A stretch of DNA of 64,000 nt from Sitta carolinensis (Eukaryota; Chordata; Aves; Passeriformes; Sittidae). The DNA lies in the NCBI GenBank assembly GCA_032173965.1, contig CM063292.1, positions 3,424,001 to 3,488,000 on the forward strand. The letters are read 5' to 3'. Shown piece after piece: positions 58,301 to 64,000 of this stretch (position 1 is the stretch's first letter; each line of letters begins with the position of its first letter). A program made the translations under genes and the position numbers. The notes below the pieces were generated by a model. That model made no database searches. It was given only the letters and a program-made list of their open reading frames with translations, and had not been told where the DNA came from.

Positions 58301-60471
58301 CCTGTCTGCCCCCAGAGCAGCTCAGCAGAGGTGGGAGCCTTGAAGCATCCTCTGGCCTCTGCTAGGGAGAGATTTTCCGGTTCATTAACGCCCTGATCCA
58401 TTAATGGGCTGTGCGTGATTTCAGGGGCTGGTGTGCAGGGCTCCCGCAGTTCGTGCCTGGAGCTTGTTAGTGTAATTTTCTAAAGATTAGCAAGCATTGA
58501 TTCCACTGGGAAGCCTTGGGGAAATGCCCTTAATCTCCCCTGCCCCGCTGGGCTCCCGCTGCTGCCGGGGATGTGACTCTGGGGGGAAGTTTTTCCCTTC
58601 AGAACCCTGCCATTAGCTAATGGCAGCTTCATGGAGGCAGACATTTGGGGGTTTGGTCCCCCAGGTTGTCTGAGCCCCCCAGGGCTCCCACCAAAGAGAG
58701 ACACTGACTCAATTCTGGCTGTAACTCCTGTTAAGCTCGAGGGATGCTTTAGATGGAATTTTACCTGCTGGAAGGACACTGTACGTATTTTAACACAGAA
58801 GGGTGGTGTATGTGTGCGAGTTGTTATACACTGGAGAAAGAAAACTAACCAGAATAATTCAATTTCCTAGACAAAAGGTGGAAAGTACTAAAATTAAGTA
58901 GTAAGTAATTCAATTTTCTGGTTACAAAACAGAACATTCTTGGTAGAATTAATGAATGAATGCCGAGTTTCTGGGCCAATGTTTACAAATCAAATCTCAC
59001 AGTACACAGGTGGCAAGGGACAATAAAAAGTCTAATTCTAAATTAGGGCCACCAAAGGAGGAGCTTGGAAGCTGGTTTATATTTTGAATCACTTTTTGCC
59101 TATTGTTTGTGAGCCAGTTCGGGATGTGAACACTGCTTCCAATATCTTCCTCCAAATGCCAAATGACCTCCAGTGATTTTCAGTTTTGCATTGTGTAAAG
59201 ACAGGCAGAGCCTTGCCCCGGGGAATGCATTATCAGCTGTAAGTCAGCAATGACCCAACAGGGAAACAGTGAAACTTAGAAAGAGAAAAGCAAAGTGCCT
59301 AAAGATAGACAAATTGTCTGGATAGGCCAGACATTGTTTTCTTATCTCTGACTAAGCTGGGGAAGTAGATTTGTTGGTCTTGACAAGGAAGCCCTCTGTA
59401 CATTGTGGGAGCAGGAGACCCTGGGGGATGAGAACAATGGGCTTCCTTTGACACCGGGATTGATTACCTTCAGGAAGTGCATGTGGATTGCTCAGTGATT
59501 GAATTCCACTCTTGCTTTTTCAGGATCATCTAATTCTATTACAGACTCTATCCTGCTCCTTTAAATGGCCACAATCTCTTTTACCACAGTAATGAAATAA
59601 CCACTGCTTAAAATAATGGTATTTTTGCCATGGGCTTTGCAGCCAGCCCTGGAGCATTTTCTGCTCTGCCAGAGAAGGGAACTGCAGGGATGTGTTGCCA
59701 CATCCATGCAGGCAGGTGCTGTGGATCTGTCCTCCAGTCCCACGCTTCCCAGCTGCCTAAACCATGCCCAAAACCACGAGTTTTTGGGAGGGAGAGAGCT
59801 CCGTGCTGCTCCTCATCATTCCCAAGCAGCAGTGAAATGGTTTGAGAGACAAGAAGGAAGAAACGACAGGGCAGTGCTGGGTTCCTGGTGCATCAGCAGC
59901 TGCACTGGATTTGGGGACACTCTGTCTTTTCAGAGTTACAGGAGCCATCACTGTATAAAACCTTTGCTGCTGAGGTCAGATGTAGCAGCTCACACCCCTG
60001 TGCTCCTTCACCAGCTTCACAAGCAACCCAAACTTTGTGAATCTGCCAGCAAAACACCAGCCTCACTGCTCCCCTCAGCCCAGCAGCTTACAAACTCCAG
60101 GCTCCTTTCTTAAGCAATTTGAGTTAGGGAAGTTTGCCCCTTCCTTTTTCCTCGCAATATTTGTTTTCAGGGAGATGCCAGCTTGCCCCACAGCTGTGGC
60201 ATCCATGGAAGATCTTGAACAGGGGCACCCTGCACTGCCCAAGGACTGCCCTCAACTTGCATTTTGCACAAACAGGCCCTTGTGGAGAACAAAGGAGATT
60301 CGTGGCTGTTTGCTTACAAACCTTTAAAAGCACAGCTGTAATTTATGGGAGATTTCCCTTTCCTGTCAGCAGAGCTAGAGCTGGAGGAAAGTTCTGTGTT
60401 GCTTGCTGTGGTTATGTGCACACAGCCCTCGGATGCTGAGCTACCAAGGACATTTCCTTGCACAGATGTTG

Positions 60472-60475
<4 letters not shown>

Positions 60476-60515
<40 letters not shown>
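60476..60515. repeat. Homopolymer T tract, 40 nt
   Basis: An uninterrupted run of T on the plus strand in the intergenic flank. No retrotransposed gene body is recognisable next to it, so it may be simple slippage. Confidence 0.97.
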
Positions 60516-60516
<1 letters not shown>

Positions 60517-63500
60517 GTGCTGAAAATGATGAATTCCAGAGATCACAAAAGCTAGAAAACTGTCAGCAAAGGGCTTGTGGTTCAGGGCAAGGAAAGGCAG
60601 CTGCTGGGAGCACCTCTCCCCACGGGGCCCTGCTGTGACCTCCACCTCTGGCAGGAACCAGGGAGGAAGGATGGGATGCCAGAGCAGGAGGGAGCTCCCA
60701 CATGGAGAGCAGGGATGGCAAGAGGTGTTTGGGAATGAGCAGTGCTCCCAGAGTTAAAAGTGTGAATAGAGGCCATGGGAGTGGTTTACAATGCTTTACT
60801 AAAATGAGAACTCAGATTGACAGAAATTACTCCCTGCCATCGCTACCTTGATATTTCACTATCTAATTAAATAATTTTTTTTTTCTGATTTGAGCAAACA
60901 CAGTTTGTGTCTTTTGTGACAGAGGAGACAGACCCAGAGGTAAATCATCCCCCTTTCCAACTGACCTTTTGCTACCGTGGATTAAAATCTCCCCTTTATT
61001 TACAGACATCAGCTCACTGAATGAGCTGTTGAGGGCTGCAACTGTTGATGGATGCTAAGGTCATCTGAAACATCAAAGCAAAGGCTATTTATGAGCAAGG
61101 ATGGAAAAAAACATGGCAAGCTGCCTCTCTTCCTTCCCAGCCATGTGCTGCATCCGATGCAAGAGGATTTCAGAAACACAGGCTACAACTTTTATGGGCT
61201 GAAGATGAAATACCCAGTGTGGTCTCGATGGCAGCAAACACAAATCTCCTGATTCCTCAGAGCTTCAGGTGCCACTGAGTCTCCAGTGCAGGGGACAAAT
61301 GTGGCAGTGGAGGAGGAGGAGGATCGATGTTGAAGGCTCTGTGTCAGCATTCCCCACTGGGCTGTCCCATCCCAGCAATTAAAGTCACTTCCAGAAGCAG
61401 GCAAAATGCAAAATGGCTTTATCAGGACCAAAAAAAATGCTATCAAATCCCTGATCATACCTAGCTTTATGTGAGCAGGGAGATCCTTTTATCCTCTCAG
61501 CCCCAGGACCTAAATCAGAGATGTCCCCCTGACATTCTCTCCCTCAGCTTTTCCAAGCTGCAGATCCCACAAAAGCACACCAGCTAGGATTCTTTCCCCA
61601 TCAATTTAGATTTCTTTCAGTCCTATTTGAATCAAAAAGTGGTTTGTTGTTTTTATTTCATTTTGCTTCTTTTTATTTTAATTTTTTTTTTTTATCTGGA
61701 AGATTGAAAAGATATAAAGGAGCAATTAATTTTTCAGATAAAGCATTTCCCTGAACTTCCCTGGTCAAGAATTGGGATGTTTGCAATGGATTTCAGGTTC
61801 ACACAGGCAACTGCTCTCTGTTTTTCTTGCAAAAAACCTAAATTAAACACACAAATCAAGGGTATCAGTAGCTTAGAATCTTGTCAGAAACCATAAATAA
61901 CATGCAGTTTATTCCAAAGGAGCATATTTTGGAAAATACTTTTGCCTTTCAAAAAGGCTACAGGGTGGTTCAAAAGGAGAGGAAAACTGGGCACAGTTTC
62001 CTCTTGTTCCCACTCCTTTCATTACATTTCACCTTGACATTTGCAATTCACCAGATAAATGATTTGCACCAAAATGGGAATCTTTCCATTGATGAGGGAG
62101 GATGTGCAGCATCCACAAGAATACTTGGGAGGCTTGTTCCTTCTGTGCCTGGCTCCTGACCTCAGAGGGCTATTTTCCATTTTTATATATTTTCAAATAT
62201 AGCTCCCAGGATATATTGGGCTAAATATAGCCACCCAAAAAAGGCATTTGTATTAAAAAGTACCAATATATCAATTTCCCCAGGCATGCCAACCTTTCAG
62301 CTTTGTTTGGCAGTTGAGAAGAAGTGAGAACACTGAGTGTCTGTTTTTACTTAGAGAAGGGAGCTGAGCCTGGAGTTGGTTCAGCGTTTTTGCCTCTCTC
62401 CAAGTTGTCTTTGTGGCAAAGCTGCTTCCTGGAATCTGGGGTAGAGATCAGATCCCAAAAATGGACCTTCTCCTGTTACTGTGGGGAAAAGCAGGCTGTT
62501 TTCTTTGCAAGCACAAGTCCCACATCATTTCCACCCTTGGTAACCTTTTCCCTCGTGTCCTTGCACTTTGCCACTCCTCAAGTCCTTGGGAACACACCTT
62601 CCTTTGAACGTGGGCTGAGAAAGAGCCAATGAGCCTGTAACCTCATGGAGCCAAAGAGGAGATACTCAGCCACACAATTCTGACAATTCCCTCAAAAACT
62701 ACTGCCTTATCTTCCAAACTAATGTCCTGACTTAGGCTCTTAGTCATCATCACACCCCAAACAAAAAGGGCTTCCACCTCACCACCTGAAGGCTTTTTCC
62801 CTTTCCCAAAGCCATCTTCATAAAAAACCCCAAATTACAAGCCCAGAACACTCCAGTAATCTTCAGGTGAAGGTCACTGGTATGGGTATAAAAGCAGAGG
62901 ATTTTGGCTGCACGAGGCTTTAAGCACTTTAAATAAGTCCCAAAGAAAGAAGCCTCATATGCTTAAACTTCCAGATGGGCTGTAGGGTTTTTGCTGGTTC
63001 GGGATCTTGGACCACAAAGCACACAAAGGAGATCTGTCAGGCTTCAGATGAACCACAAGGGCAAATTTAATCTGCTTAGAAATGTGCAGCTGACTTGATA
63101 CAGATTTTCTGGTGCACAGATCAAAGCCAGCGCTGCACGCTGGGCTGGCCTGGGTCCCCACGTGTGAAATAGATGGAGAAAAATGAGCAAAAGGAGGGAA
63201 ACTGTGAATGGGGCTTCAATATATGGTAGATCCCCTCCATTTGGTAGAGACCCTGCCTGTTGGCTGGGAGGAAGGAGAGGGGAATGCAGGAATTTTGTTG
63301 CTCTCCCGTGGCTGCTCCAGACAAACCCCAAAAACTGCTCCAACCTCTGGCCTGAGTAGTTTGCTGCCAAGTTCTTTCACCTCCTTGGAGAAAATTCATT
63401 CTTTTAGCCTTCTGGAGGAAATGGTGAGGCAGAAATGATTCCAGACTGGAGAGGATGGGATGGCTTTTATAGTCACAGCATCAATATGGCATTTACAGCA

Positions 63501-64000
63501 CAGAACAATTCAACGGGTTTGGGGTTTGTGTGGCTCCTCGAGGTTGCTGTTGAAAAGAAAAAGGAAAAAATGAAGCTGTTTTTGAGGGTTCTGATGTGCT
63601 GGGAGTGTCTCTGCTGTGCTGCAGTGCACCCCTGAGTGACACAGCCTGGCCTGCAGGATGCCAACACCAGCCTCCCCCCTGGTCCCAGAGGACACAGGGA
63701 AAACTTGGTGCCTTTCTGGGCCACTTCATTGAAGGGATGAAATAACAGAGTTTGTGGGAGAATTTAAGTGGCAAAATAGAAATGTTCCCAGAGCAGGATT
63801 TGAAGCCTCGTTGTTTCTCTGAGCTGTCATAAACCAGGACTCTGTGGCCTTCCCCAGACAGGACCTTGACAGCAATCAATAACTAGAAAAATGAAGCCAA
63901 TTGTTGGCAGCAGGATTTAATATCTCTTTGATATGGTGCTTTATTTTATTTCTGTGCCTGGCTGTCATCTGCTGGGACAAGATCTTGGAGGAGTGGAACA

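Larger units (their letters stand above)
43737..64000. other. Upstream flank of WFDC1; no gene found
   Basis: About 20 kb without a recognisable exon, splice-linked frame or RNA gene on either strand. Open frames are short and show no family resemblance. Identified content: a CR1 fragment at 52102-52340, a 25-bp duplication at 50370-50419, a T40 run at 60476-60515 and two small dyads near 49100. In mammals KCNG4 is next on this side, but none of its channel-core sequence appears. Confidence 0.75.

Noticed and set aside
43737..64000. KCNG4 exons expected from mammalian synteny
   Set aside because: I searched the open frames for the channel tetramerisation and pore motifs and found none, so the gene must lie beyond the right edge or be rearranged.

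Overview
This is vertebrate nuclear DNA, most likely from a bird and probably a passerine. It has split genes with GT-AG introns, several 3' ends of CR1-type LINEs of the avian form (variants of CCAACCCAAACCATTCT), small introns, CpG-rich promoters and LTR fragments. No bacterial, phage or CRISPR-like organisation is present.

Two protein-coding genes are recognisable, both on the minus strand. Reading right to left, WFDC1 (ps20, a secreted WAP four-disulfide-core protein) is complete: six coding exons between 43516 and 31822, giving 209 residues. About 8 kb downstream lies the 5' two thirds of ATP2C2 (SPCA2, the secretory-pathway Ca2+/Mn2+ P-type ATPase). Its 19 coding exons between 23621 and 428 join in one frame (1,929 nt, 643 codons). 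They cover the N-terminus, M1-M4, the actuator domain, the phosphorylation loop and most of the nucleotide-binding domain. The remaining roughly 300 residues (rest of the P domain, M5-M10) lie beyond the left edge. The WFDC1-ATP2C2 order and shared orientation match human 16q24.1. The two proteins are not known to me to act in one pathway, so the adjacency is conserved synteny and not an operon.

The interval from about 24 to 31 kb is intergenic. The interval from 43.7 to 64 kb is the upstream flank of WFDC1, and I found no exon there. In mammals KCNG4 lies on that side, but none of its coding sequence is in this window.

The most interesting material is inside the introns. (1) ATP2C2 intron 4 is almost entirely a degenerate 28-bp tandem array whose unit resembles the intron's own 5' splice site, so a weak authentic donor is followed by many look-alikes, two of which fit the donor consensus better. 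(2) ATP2C2 intron 9 carries 28 units of a 20-bp minisatellite whose variants are CG/TG changes. (3) A 161-bp copy of the exon 9/intron 9 boundary sits about 4 kb downstream in intron 12 with a destroyed donor. (4) WFDC1 exon 4 is flanked by two same-orientation LTR copies that share a nearly identical core inside much more diverged flanks, a gene-conversion-like pattern. (5) Intron 13 holds a strongly G-poor block with a 153-bp tandem duplication. I see no convincing new gene system; these are structural and possibly regulatory oddities in an otherwise ordinary locus.
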